Origin: Crotalaria pallida
Lineage: Eukaryota > Streptophyta > Magnoliopsida > Fabales > Fabaceae
NCBI GenBank assembly: GCA_037953625.1
Contig: CM075649.1
Coordinates: 100,755,290 to 100,819,289, forward strand
DNA length: 64,000 nt
Direction of reading: 5' to 3'
Below the pieces are notes generated by a model. The model was not told where the DNA came from. It did not search any database and saw only the letters and a program-made list of their open reading frames with translations. A program made the translations under genes and the position numbers. Shown one piece after another: positions 46,148-58,000 of the stretch (position 1 is the stretch's first letter; every line of letters starts with the position of its first letter).

Positions 46148-46518
46148 AACATATAATCACCAATTTACATAATAATCCAAACATCTTCAAGGAATCATGT
46201 TAACACAATCACGCATCAAACATGTATCAACCAACACATATGTGTAGAAAATAAATCACCTTTTCATAAAATAACTCTTGTTTAGGATTCACCATTTCTC
46301 GAAGACATAAAAATTTTAAACACATAATCATTTCTCAAAACTCAACTTTAAAACTCATAACATTATTTCATGAAAACCACTTCTTTAAAATCATTTACCA
46401 CTTTGAAATCCTGAAATAAGGAATTCATTTAAGAAAATACTTCTTTTCAAAAACACTTTCTCAAAAAAATAATTTCTTTAGGGCTTAAAACAATACGAAG
46501 AATTTGCGGGGTGTTACA
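46148..46518 (-). mobile_element. LTR A (3' LTR), right piece (U3 start)
   Basis: It starts with the duplicated AACAT (46148-46152) and ends GGGGTGTTACA at 46518, which on the minus strand is the LTR start TGTAACACCCC. A polypurine tract follows directly. Together with 13169-14684 and 31969-36039, LTR A is about 5.95 kb without the insertions. Confidence 0.88.
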
Positions 46519-46580
46519 TTCTCCCCAACTTATAGATTTCTCATCCCCGAGAAATACGTTGCGAATTGGGAAGCAGGACA
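46519..46580 (-). mobile_element. Element A internal region, 3' end with polypurine tract
   Basis: The minus strand reads TTTCTCGGGGATGAGAAATC, then TATAAGTTGGGGAGAA, before the LTR start. The same sequence, one or two bases different, ends the internal region of B (55044-55088). GGACA at 46576-46580 is the target duplication of B. Confidence 0.88.
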
Positions 46581-47645
46581 TGTGAGACCCACAATTTTAC
46601 CCAATTTATTTGTGATTTTATAATTGAAATTAGGAAATTATGCTTGATTTTGATACCTGGGTTTATATAAAAAATATATATATATGAAAATATATATGTA
46701 TACACGTAACATATATAGGTATATATATTATATACCAATGTTTTCCCTAGCCTATTTAAATGAAATATTTTTAAGGTAAAGTATTTGATTTAAATGATTT
46801 TAAAAGATGAAATGATTTTTGATGGATTAGAGTATCCTATCTTTAGAAATTCATATCTTTTCAACCGTATGTCGAAAAATTACAAATGATATGTCAAAAC
46901 GATCGTATCGAAATCTAGATTATGAAAATGTAAAGCTTTGATTTTTATTTTTGAGTTTTCGAAATTTTATCACTGCTACAGTAGTGAACGAATTTTTGAG
47001 TTTTAAGAATCAAAGTGTGGTTTTAATGCAGTTAATAACCTTTTGACTAAAGAATATTTTATTTTGGAAAATGAAATACATTTCTGAAGTTGTATAGTGT
47101 ACTATTATTCAAATTAAGTATATTTTCGTATTTTTATTATTTTTAAATTATTTGAAAAGCTTAGGAAGTGTATTTTTTGTAGAAATGACCTTAGGACTTC
47201 AAAAATTCATAACTTTCAAACCGTAAGTCCAAAAATTACAAAATTTATATGAAAACGATCGTATTGAAATGTAGAATCTTAATATGTAAAAATAAAATTT
47301 TTATTTTACTGTTTGCGAAAATTTTTGTACAGTAGGTAGAAAATCTAATTTTAAATAATTAAGTGATTGGGTAATTATGTAGGCACCTCCACAATGAACC
47401 AATGAGAATTTTTCTCTCCTATTTCTAATATTATGCACTGTCCAAAATTAGTGTGGAAAGAGGGGAAGAATAGTTCTGAAGTTTGTGAGAATAATCCATG
47501 AATTAAAATGCTTTAGGAATCAACAAAATCACATTTAATGCTAGTTCATGTTCCAAGTAGTATTTGAAAATTTTTGAATGGAAATTGATGAAGGGAGCAC
47601 GAAATTTAGGTCAGAAATATGAAGGGGAATGCACCTCCAAACACC

Positions 47646-47653
47646 TATAAATA
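47646..47653 (+). promoter_or_regulatory. TATA box of LTR B
   Basis: CTATAAATAGAGAG is a good plant TATA box, followed by a CA-rich stretch and then a GA tract at 47725-47747. The second LTR has the same site at 56154-56161. Confidence 0.75.
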
Positions 47654-47830
47654 GAGAGCCTTAGTTCCACAACTTTCACACACCAACACTTGATAGTTTT
47701 ACAAGAGAAAAAAATGAAATTCTAAGAGAGAAAGAGAGAGAGAGAGGGACGTGTAAAGCTAGGAGGGAGGAAGGAAATTTGCTTGGTTGCTTTGTTGCTT
47801 GAAGTTTTCTAAAAAGCTTAAGGAGTAGAG

Positions 47831-47836
47831 GTAACC
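47831..47836 (+). promoter_or_regulatory. Possible first splice donor of the B leader
   Basis: TAGAG|GTAACC lies about 150 bp downstream of the expected transcription start; a weak match to the donor consensus. Confidence 0.25.
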
Positions 47837-47977
47837 CATAATCACTTATTTAATTAAGCTATTTTAAGTTGTTTTGTTTATATTTTGTTTAAACCTTCTC
47901 AAATTCTTCTTTAGTTAAAGTTCTAAAATTTTATTTTCATTTTAATGTTGTTCTTGAATATATGAAATTATTCTTAA

Positions 47978-48070
47978 GTCATATGAATTAAGAATAAGAA
48001 AAGGGACACCAAAAAGAGTGTTTAAAGGGATTCATCTCCCCTTTTCTTTAATTCTTAAGATGGCTAAAAT
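47978..48070 (+). repeat. LTR B internal repeat, copy 1 of 4
   Basis: Pattern: TCATATGAAT, AAAAGGGAC, GTTTAAAG, TCCCCTTTT, then AAGATGGC. The other copies are at 48317-48400, 48554-48640 and 49398-49480. AAAAGGGA and TCCCCTTTT can pair, so each copy can form a hairpin. The copies are strongly diverged outside these blocks. Confidence 0.75.
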
Positions 48071-48851
48071 TTTTGATAAATATAATCAATTTATTTTCTG
48101 GGTTTATGTTAGTTCTTATACCATATGAATTATAGAGGATTTTGTATAATTGAACAAGTTTTTATCCTTTGCCTTTTAATTGTTTTGTTCTTTATACTAA
48201 AATAATAACAATCTTCTATGACTATGAATCTCCTAAAAGTTAATCTCTAATCTCTTTCTTGAGATATTATAATGGAAAAATGAATTATAATATGTTATAT
48301 GAGCTTTGTTTTGTTGGTCAAATGAAAAAGGAATTAAAAGGGACAAAGAAATTGTTTAAAGAGAAATAATCTCCCCTTTTTATCCTAAGATGGCCGAATA
48401 TTTAGAGAGGAAAAGAAGAAGTATTAAAATTTTATTTAATTCTTTTTATGTGAATAGGTATTTGTTATTCTGATGATTTTCTTTTATGGTTATGTAATTC
48501 GCAAGTTTAAATCTCTGAATATTTTTGGATATAGAATTTTTATGTTGTTACTGGTCATATGAACAATGAATAGAAAGGGACTCAAAATGAGGTTTAAAGA
48601 AACTAAGGTTTCCCCTTTTTATTTAGGGATGACCGAATTATGTGAAGTAAGAAAATGAAAGGTTAAATTCTTATATGTGAATAATTGTTTAAAATTTTGT
48701 TATATTAATAAAAGATTTAATGTGTTGAGTGTAATAGTTTGCATTTAGAAATCATTGTTTTGTTTGAGTTTATTTTTATTATTTCTAGGTTTTTGGCTGT
48801 GAGGCCTTTGATATATGTGTGTATATAGATATACTAATAGTAATATATAGT

Positions 48852-48869
48852 AATATATATATATATATA
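48852..48869. repeat. (TA)n microsatellite
   Basis: Nine TA units in LTR B; the other LTR has two units fewer near 57362. Confidence 0.85.
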
Positions 48870-50118
48870 GTATTTGTTTGGTATTAGGTATAATGGATAG
48901 TATTTGATGTATATATAATCAATTGTAGTTATAGTGTTAAATAAAATTTGTTGAGCAGTGGCCTAATGGCCCTAATAATAATAATAAGTGTAATCATAAT
49001 AATGATAAACTAAGTTGTATGTGTTCTCTACTTGGATGAATATATAAATGAGTACATGTGGTATTAAAACATTAGTCCTGTTCTAATTGAAGAAACTGAT
49101 TTGTATCTGGTTTTTTGGAGTGGATGGAAATTTATAATAAGATATTTGTTTAATTATTGTATGTGTGCCTATGTGAGTGTGTAAGTGTTATAATGATATA
49201 GGATACTTGTTTAGTGACTGTCCAAAATCTATTTTTACTCAAAAAAGTACTTATTTTAATTTATTTAAGGTCTAAATTATTTTGCCTAAAGGTATGAGTT
49301 ATGAATGTGTGTTATATGTATTTTAAAATTATGTTCTTAAAATTATTTCTATTCTGTAAGTTTTAAATTTTCTTAACTATTTGTGAATTTTGCTCCTGTT
49401 CATATGAATAAGGATTAAAAAGGGACTTATAAAGTGGTTTAAAGAAACAACCCTTTTTTCCTGATGATGGACAAATTTTGAGAAGGAAATTAGGGTATAG
49501 AAAATTTGATTTGCAATCATCTGAGTATTTAAGTGATTTTTGAGATTTGTGGTAATGACTGTTTGAGGTTTAGTCCTGAGTTTTAAAGAGAAATAACCCT
49601 CTGATGAATAAACAAAACTTGATTTGAAAATTTTGCAAAAATTTATTTTACTCACTGTATGAACCGTGAGCTTCATGGAAAAACAAAAAAAAAAAAAATT
49701 GTATGATTGATGGAGGATATGTGCATGAGTTATTCTTGTTTCCAATAGTTAATAGTTGATTATAAGGCTTAGATGATTGATTATGTGAAAAATGATTTTT
49801 GATTATTGTTTTTATTTTGATGATATGGCCGAAATTGTTATTTATATAGGGTAGGTATATTGTTGAAATTTTTCTAAGTCTATCTGTACTAATGTGGTGT
49901 TTTAAATTCTTGAAGTGATTTCATGAAATAACAATTGAAGGAATGATTTTTATAAAGATTAATAATTTTGGGAATTTGTTTATATCCTGGAAAATTTTAT
50001 TGGCATGAAGACATATGAAATTAAAATGATATTTTATGTCCTTATGTGTATAGGTGTTTAGTGTAAAAAGAAAGTTTTTAAATGAATGAGATTATCAATT
50101 TCCTGGGAAATCAAGTTG

Positions 50119-51027
50119 CTGTCCAGACTTGATATGAATTAGAAAATGTAACTATTTTTATAAGATATGGATACTTTTGAGTTATAGTTTTTAGCTCTTT
50201 GAAAATAGATGTCAGAACTTTAATTGGATGAATATTGTGAGTAAGTGCAATTGTTTGAGTGGTTGTCCAGATTTGTTTTATATTGACATTAGTAGTATGT
50301 CTAGAAGATTTTAGGTGAATTGAAATAATTTAAGTGCTGCCCATAATTGAATAAGTGGGGAAAAATATTACTTTTTAAGCTTAATTTCATTTTAAGAATT
50401 TGGTATGTGAATTTTTTAGTAGGAAATTGAAAAGAATGAATTTTGGGTAGCTGTGAAGAGATGCAACTTTATTTTGTTACTGTCCAGAATCTTAGTTTGA
50501 GTTGCATCAACTTTAGAACTTGTTTTGACTTGATAAGTGAATGAGTTCATATTTTAGAATGATTGTTGATGTGTTAAGTGTTTGTATTGATTTTTAAAAA
50601 TGTTTTTCTGGCTGTCCAAATGATAAAAAAATTTCATTAAGTTTAAGTTATTTGTTTAAGCGGCTTATGTTACTATTTGAATGGTAGTTGTTATATAAGC
50701 ATTTGGAATTGAATTATGAGTTAATGAAAGTATGAATAGTCTCTAATGATTTAATTGATTAAGTTCTAATTTTTTTTGTATTATATGTATAGATCTTAGA
50801 ATTATATATGGTTATAAATGAATGATAGAACATGTTTATAACAATTTTTAGAATTGATGCAACTAGATTTTGGTGACTATCCAGCAAGCAAAATTATTTT
50901 GTTTAATGTATATTTAATCATATTTTTATACTAGAACTGTAAAGAAATTGTAGGAAAAAGTGGCATGTCTTTCCGATAAACCAGTGGTGGAAAAAGCGAT
51001 TTTCAAGACTTGTAGGGTCTGCTGTCC
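50119..51027 (+). repeat. 145-bp-periodic CTGTCC array in LTR B
   Basis: CTGTCC or one-base variants at 50119, 50263, 50337, 50480, 50612, 50877 and 51022: steps of 144, 74, 143, 132, 265 and 145 bp. Sequence between motifs is related, for example TTGCATCAACT followed by TTGTTTTG after the motifs at 50480 and 51022. Further single motifs lie at 47438 and 49218. The array is repeated in the 3' LTR (about 58625-59530). Confidence 0.75.
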
Positions 51028-51645
51028 AAAATTCTAGAATTGTTGCATCAACTATAAAAATTGTTTTGGAATGAATTAGTATGAGGATTTTTATAGGACC
51101 CTTAATATAAGTGTATCGAGTATAAAAGAAATTATAAAAGTAATTCTGTGAAAATATGATTTGATGTTATTTGTTTAAATAAAGTGTTGTTTTATTTGTG
51201 GCTGATAATGGTTGTATGTCTTTGAAAAGTGATTTTGACTTGATGATTGGTTTTAAAGATTTTATTTAGTAATGTTTAAGAGGCCTTGATTGTGGAGAAG
51301 GAATGATTTACTTTTCAAGTGTTGTATATTCTAATACAAAGTCTTTTGATTTCAAAGGTTATTAAGAAAGTGATATTTGTTAAAAGTATGTTTTTCAAAA
51401 AGGAATTATTTTAAGTTATCTAATGCCTTAAAAAGGGTTTCTGTTTTAAAAAGGGATTTCTGTTTTAAGGTACTTGGGTACTTTGGGTTTAGTCCTTACA
51501 TTAGCGAATAGATAGTATAAGATACTTGCGTGATATTGATTGTATGTCGTTCATCATTTAAAAAAAAAAAAAAAAGAATTAAAAGTGAACGAGCTGCTGG
51601 AGCTGTGAACGCAAAGGTTGAAAACAGAGTAAGCATGGATCTCAG

Positions 51646-51651
51646 GTAAGA
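51646..51651 (+). promoter_or_regulatory. Splice-donor-like site in LTR B
   Basis: ATCTCAG|GTAAGAGAG, close to the ideal donor consensus, at the position matching the sites in E1 and A. The second LTR has it at 60154. Confidence 0.45.
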
Positions 51652-51696
51652 GAGCAACCTTCCTAAGACATAATGGCACTGAGGTAGCATTAGGAC

Positions 51697-51723
51697 GTTC
51701 CGTATCATCTCAAAGGTCGGAAC
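51697..51723 (+). other. Conserved hairpin in LTR B
   Basis: GTTCCG and CGGAAC separated by 15 nt (loop TATCATCTCAAAGGT). The second copy is at 60205-60231. Confidence 0.6.
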
Positions 51724-53367
51724 TAGGAATCTATAGGTTGAGTAGTAAGACGGCAAATGTGTGTGTGTTCCGCCGTCCTTACGAAAAATACGATTCCTCA
51801 ATATTATGTCTGTTAATAATTGTTATACCATGTTGTATATTCTGAAGTTGTATATTGGATATTGCTTTAATGATTTTGGAGATGATAAAATGATAAGTGA
51901 TGAGATAACAAATATGTTGGGATTATTTTGGGATAAGGATTTATCCTATGGAAGTGTGCTCGATGTATATTGAATTGTTGTTCCTATGAAAAGGACTTGA
52001 AATATCTGGAAGTATGATTGTGAAAATAAATTATGCAAAATGATTATTTGAATCTTGTGAAATTTGAAGATCGTTGTTAGTGTACAGTGATGGTGCGAAC
52101 GGCACAATGACTTTATTATATCCCCTTAAGCGATTGGCCACGTGAATGACTTTGCCATGGTTCATGTCTTGTGGAATCCACTGTACTTTAGGGAGGTGTT
52201 TGCTATGGTCCCTTAGAGGTCGAGACCCGTTAGAAGTGCGGCTTAGAATGGGTCGACCAAACTTAGGATTAAGAAAAGATTTCTAAAAGACTTTAAAAAG
52301 ATTTAAAAGACTTTAGGACCCAATCCTTTCTAACTACGTTGAGAGCGAAGTAGTGGAGAGGAAAGATACCGGATACTTGGAGGTCGTGCATTCCGCCAAG
52401 TGGTGATTGCGATAGGGGAGGGAAATGATGGTGATTCGTCAAGAAGCCTAAGAGCGCTTCCCTAGGTGGAACGATGCTACAGTGATCAAGGGCACCTGCT
52501 GGTCGTTGATCGTAGCGAGGGCTACATGTACAACTAGGGATAGAGCTGTCGCCCCCTTGAGCAAATCTTAGATGGTGTAGAGGGAATCCGAATGGGACTA
52601 GAAGCCATCGTCTTTTTATGAACTTATGAACTGATATTTGATTTTGCTGACCAACTGGCGTGGTTTCAGCTTGATTTTATTTGCTGACCAACTTGCGTGG
52701 TTTCAGCTGGTACGTACCCTTTGGCTTCGATGTCAGCATGGTTAGGATTCCTGTGCATCCCATCTGCTTTCCGACTTAGGTTGTGGTTGGATGATGAAGA
52801 GGAGATGTATCGTGTGTGCTGACTGTTCCCTTACCTCAATGATTTCCCTCCCTAAATCATTGACGGTTGTATTATGGAAAGACCTAGTGGAAAGACTATG
52901 AGTATGGAACTTTAAGAGAAGATATTAATGCGAAGAAAGAGGAAGATATAATAAGTTATAAGAATAAAGTGGTAATTATGAGCTGTGAATGAGGAAATGT
53001 TATAGTTATTGCATATATTTGTGTCTTAATGTGATCCCTTAGAGTAAGTCCATGCCGTCGACGACCATTCGTCCGGATCGTTGACTCTCTCTCTTCTTTC
53101 CTTTCCCTGTGGACATTGGGGACAATGTTCACAGATGTCAGATCATATAGCATTTCAAGGGATGGTTTCTTAAGTTGGAGAATGATCGTGGAATGGAGCA
53201 TCATTATGAGGAGGACGTAGAAGCGGCAGCCGAGGAATCTCTCAGATACTTGTGATGAAGGATGGCAATGAAGATTAGTAATCTAAGTTAGTATAGTCTT
53301 TGTTTTTGTATTCCATCTCTAGATGGGTAGGACATGATTACTCTATCCCGAATGTAACCCCTGTTGT

Positions 53368-53395
53368 AATAAATGATTATTTGAAATGAAATAAA
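53368..53395 (+). promoter_or_regulatory. Candidate polyadenylation signals of LTR B
   Basis: AATAAA at 53368 and at 53390, about 300 bp before the LTR end, followed by a T-rich stretch. Confidence 0.45.
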
Positions 53396-53706
53396 AGAAG
53401 TTTCTTTTTTTATATATTATATTCATAAAGTAATTAAACTATTTTTCCGCAAGTTAACCATCGACTAAATATGACGTTTAGAAAATGAGTTTTTGGAAAT
53501 GTGTTGGATGATAACATCTCTTTTTGGAAATAGAATTTTATGACGCAAGTACCAAAACATTTTTGTAAACCAATTGAATCAAGTTGTATTTAAGAAAATC
53601 TTTTGGTAAAAGAATTAAACTGAATTGATTTTGATAATGTTATAAAAAAAAAATGGCGCAAATTTTTAGTGAAAATTCTAAGTCCAAATTGGGGTGTTAC
53701 ATTTAG

Positions 53707-53718
53707 TGGTATCAGAGC
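53707..53718 (+). other. Primer binding site of element B
   Basis: TGGTATCAGAGC, complementary to initiator tRNA-Met, 5 nt after the LTR end at 53701. Confidence 0.95.
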
Positions 53719-53850
53719 GATGGTTGTCCTTAGTGGCCTTAAGCATAGCCTTATATGCTTTCCTTGTGTGACTCTGGTTGCGTTTTGTTTGTGTTTAAGT
53801 TGTAACGATTTTAGTCTTAGAATAAACTAAGGGTTAGAGTTGGTATAGAA

Positions 53851-54135
53851 ATGGAGAAGCATGGACCTTTTGCAAGTTTGGCAAGTCAAGACAATGGTAG
53901 CAATGACGTGAACCCCGAATTCCTAAGAGGACTATGGTTAGGATTAAAGTTAGCTTTCTCACATTTGGAATTTCCGAAGTGTGGATCAGGACAAAGTGAC
54001 TCGTTGGTAGGAGACTTTCTGACGGGAGAAGCAAAGGAAAAACCCATTTCGGAAAAAGTGCAGTATTATGAAGATTGTCAAAGAAGAATTGAGTTCAAGT
54101 CAAGGCATTACCTTACATATTTTCAATTTTTGTGA
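53851..54135 (+). CDS. Hypothetical 94-residue protein, possible Gag remnant
   Basis: An ATG-started frame 132 bp after the primer site, where gag would begin in a complete element. The product (MEKHGPFASLASQDNG ...) has no zinc knuckle, membrane segment or motif I recognise, and ends in a hydrophobic YLTYFQFL. Its position suggests a shortened Gag N-terminus, or it may be a chance frame. I do not assign a function. Confidence 0.3.
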   Translation: MEKHGPFASLASQDNGSNDVNPEFLRGLWLGLKLAFSHLEFPKCGSGQSDSLVGDFLTGEAKEKPISEKVQYYEDCQRRIEFKSRHYLTYFQFL

Positions 54136-55072
54136 AAACCCAATTACCTTTTTATCTAGTTGTGAGCTTGACCTTCGCATTTCTGTGATAATTTGACGCT
54201 TTCAAATTAAAAATACTTCCTTTTGGTCAGAAATTACCCAATCTAATGATCACCTGCCATCAAACTATTCAACCAAATACCAAGAATTCAGTAAATTCAA
54301 AGTTCTTTTCTCGAATCCTTTCGGCTAAAACATAACCCTACCACATAAAGTTATGAAGGAAGTAACACTTGTATGCATAGCACATGAATTTTAGAAGGCT
54401 GAAGGGACAAGGTGATGGTACAGTTGTGTGAAAAATTACGAATTTTGGAATAATGGTTTAGAGTCAGTCCCTAAGCGGTACTAAGAAGGGGATTTAATGG
54501 GTGAAAAGTCGGGTAGTTATAGTCTCAAGGTAAAATTGGATATCGAGTTGTGTGATAGATGGTATAAGTTTGATCAAAGTTGGGGAGCAAAAGGTTAAGT
54601 AGAGTCCATGTTAGAAGAAGTGTAGTGACAAGTAACCGTGTAGCATAGGTACGGTAGAAGTATGAAGTAACTCAGCTGGTGATTATAGTTTTGATATGCA
54701 TACAAGAAATTACTTCTGGATTGACACCAAATTCAAAAAAATAAACTGTCCTTACCAAGCCCCTTACGTAAAATACCAAAATCCCCTATGAATGATTCAT
54801 ACTCACTTACCTTAAATACTTCTGGTTTGACCAAACTACTATTGTGACAATTATTGTTTGTTGCCTACCTTTGAATTTGACTCAATTCAACTCCCGCGCG
54901 GCATTATGGCAAAGGTTGACCAGTAAAAGAGTGTTGATCGACGAAGACATCGAAGGAAGGATGTATTCTCAAAAAGAAGTAAATAACAAAGTGAAGGGTA
55001 GTAAAAATGTCTGAATAACCTTATGTGTTTCCTTGCTTGTCTCTGTACGTATTTCTCGGGGACGAGAAATCT

Positions 55073-55088
55073 TTAAGTTGGGGAGGAT
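55073..55088 (+). other. Polypurine tract of element B
   Basis: AAGTTGGGGAGGAT immediately before the 3' LTR start TGTGAGACCC. Confidence 0.88.
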
Positions 55089-58000
55089 TGTGAGACCCAC
55101 AATTTTACCCAATTTATTTGTGATTTTATAATTGAAATTAGGAAATTATGCTTGATTTTGATACCTGGGTTTATATAAAAAATATATATATATGAAAATA
55201 TATATGTATACACGTAACATATATAGGTATATATATTATATACCAATGTTTTCCCTAGCCTATTTAAATGAAATATTTTTAAGGTAAAGTATTTGATTTA
55301 AATGATTTTAAAAGATGAAATGATTTTTGATGGATTAGAGTATCCTATCTTTAGAAATTCATATCTTTTCAACCGTATGTCGAAAAATTACAAATGATAT
55401 GTCAAAACGATCGTATCGAAATCTAGATTATGAAAATGTAAAGCTTTGATTTTTATTTTTGAGTTTTCGAAATTTTATCACTGCTACAGTAGTGAACGAA
55501 TTTTTGAGTTTTAAGAATCAAAGTGTGGTTTTAATGCAGTTAATAACCTTTTGACTAAAGAATATTTTATTTTGGAAAATGAAATACATTTCTGAAGTTG
55601 TATAGTGTACTATTATTCAAATTAAGTATATTTTCGTATTTTTATTATTTTTAAATTATTTGAAAAGCTTAGGAAGTGTATTTTTTGTAGAAATGACCTT
55701 AGGACTTCAAAAATTCATAACTTTCAAACCGTAAGTCCAAAAATTACAAAATTTATATGAAAACGATCATATTGAAATTTAGAATCTTAATATGTAAAAA
55801 TAAAATTTTTATTTTACTGTTTGCGAAAATTTTTGTACAGTAGGTAGAAAATCTAATTTTAAATAATTAAGTGATTGGGTAATTATGTAGGCACCTCCAC
55901 AATGAACCAATGAGAATTTTTCTCTCCTATTTCTAATATTATGCACTGTCCAAAATTAGTGTGGAAAGAGGGGAAGAATAGTTCTGAAGTTTGTGAGAAT
56001 AATCCATGAATTAAAATGCTTTAGGAATCAACAAAATCACATTTAATGCTAGTTCATGTTCCAAGTAGTATTTGAAAATTTTTGAATGGAACTTGATGAA
56101 GGGAGCACGAAATTTAGGTCAGAAATATGAAGGGGAATGCACCTCCAAACACCTATAAATAGAGAGCCTTAGTTCCACAACTTTCACACACCAACACTTG
56201 ATAGTTTTACAAGAGAAAAAAATGAAATTCTAAGAGAGAAAGAGAGAGAGAGAGGGACGTGTAAAGCTAGGAGGGAGGAAGGAAATTTGCTTGGTTGCTT
56301 TGTTGCTTGAAGTTTTCTAAAAAGCTTAAGGAGTAGAGGTAACCCATAATCACTTATTTAATTAAGCTATTTTAAGTTGTTTTGTTTATATTTTGTTTAA
56401 ACCTTCTCAAATTCTTCTTTAGTTAAAGTTCTAAAATTTTATTTTCATTTTAATGTTGTTCTTGAATATATGAAATTATTCTTAAGTCATATGAATTAAG
56501 AATAAGAAAAGGGACACCAAAAAGAGTGTTTAAAGGGATTCATCTCCCCTTTTCTTTAATTCTTAAGATGGCTAAAATTTTTGATAAATATAATCAATTT
56601 ATTTTCTGGGTTTATGTTAGTTCTTATACCATATGAATTATAGAGGATTTTGTATAATTGAACAAGTTTTTATCCTTTGCCTTTTAATTGTTTTGTTCTT
56701 TATACTAAAATAATAACAATCTTCTATGACTATGAATCTCCTAAAAGTTAATCTCTAATCTCTTTCTTGAGATATTATAATGGAAAAATGAATTATAATA
56801 TGTTATATGAGCTTTGTTTTGTTGGTCAAATGAAAAAGGAATTAAAAGGGACAAAGAAATTGTTTAAAGAGAAATAATCTCCCCTTTTTATCCTAAGATG
56901 GCCGAATATTTAGAGAGGAAAAGAAGAAGTATTAAAATTTTATTTAATTCTTTTTATGTGAATAGGTATTTGTTATTCTGATGATTTTCTTTTATGGTTA
57001 TGTAATTCGCAAGTTTAAATCTCTGAATATTTTTGGATATAGAATTTTTATGTTGTTACTGGTCATATGAACAATGAATAGAAAGGGACTCAAAATGAGG
57101 TTTAAAGAAACTAAGGTTTCCCCTTTTTATTTAGGGATGACCGAATTATGTGAAGTAAGAAGATGAAAGGTTAAATTCTTATATGTGAATAATTGTTTAA
57201 AATTTTGTTATATTAATAAAAGATTTAATGTGTTGAGTGTAATAGTTTGCATTTAGAAATCATTGTTTTGTTTGAGTTTATTTTTATTATTTCTAGGTTT
57301 TTGGCTGTGAGGCCTTTGATATATGTGTGTATATAGATATACTAATAGTAATATATAGTAATATATATATATATAGTATTTGTTTGGTATTAGGTATAAT
57401 GGATAGTATTTGATGTATATATAATCAATTGTAGTTATAGTGTTAAATAAAATTTGTTGAGCAGTGGCCTAATGGCCCTAATAATAATAATAAGTGTAAT
57501 CATAATAATGATAAACTAAGTTGTATGTGTTCTCTACTTGGATGAATATATAAATGAGTACATGTGGTATTAAAACATTAGTCCTGTTCTAATTGAAGAA
57601 ACTGATTTGTATCTGGTTTTTTGGAGTGGATGGAAATTTATAATAAGATATTTGTTTAATTATTGTATGTGTGCCTATGTGAGTGTGTAAGTGTTATAAT
57701 GATATAGGATACTTGTTTAGTGACTGTCCAAAATCTATTTTTACTCAAAAAGTACTTATTTTAATTTATTTAAGGTCTAAATTATTTTGCCTAAAGGTAT
57801 GAGTTATGAATGTGTGTTATATGTATTTTAAAATTATGTTCTTAAAATTATTTCTATTCTGTAAGTTTTAAATTTTCTTAACTATTTGTGAATTTTGCTC
57901 CTGTTCATATGAATAAGGATTAAAAAGGGACTTATAAAGTGGTTTAAAGAAACAACCCTTTTTTCCTGATGATGGACAAATTTTGAGAAGGAAATTAGGG

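Larger units (their letters stand above)
46581..53701 (+). mobile_element. Element B 5' LTR (7.1 kb)
   Basis: TGTGAGACCC to GGGGTGTTACA. The TATA box at 47646 and AATAAA signals at 53368 and 53390 suggest U3 of about 1.1 kb, a transcribed R of more than 5 kb and a short U5. The body contains four hairpin-capable repeats (47978-49480), the 145-bp motif array (50119-51027), the conserved hairpin and donor-like site near 51650-51720, and blocks similar to E1 (for example GTAGTGGAGAGGAA near 52350). Open frames are short and have no recognisable product. Confidence 0.95.
53702..55088 (+). mobile_element. Element B internal region (1.39 kb)
   Basis: It begins with the primer site and ends with CTCGGGGACGAGAAATC and AAGTTGGGGAGGAT. 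Apart from one 94-codon frame no coding potential is seen. The first part (CCTTAGTGGCCTTAAGC) matches the internal region of element A next to its primer site, so both descend from one non-coding internal region. Confidence 0.92.

Noticed and set aside
49377..49745. A 122-codon minus-strand frame in LTR B (also 57882-58232)
   Set aside because: Its ends differ between the two LTRs because of A-run length, and it is antisense to the LTR repeats; no conserved motif.
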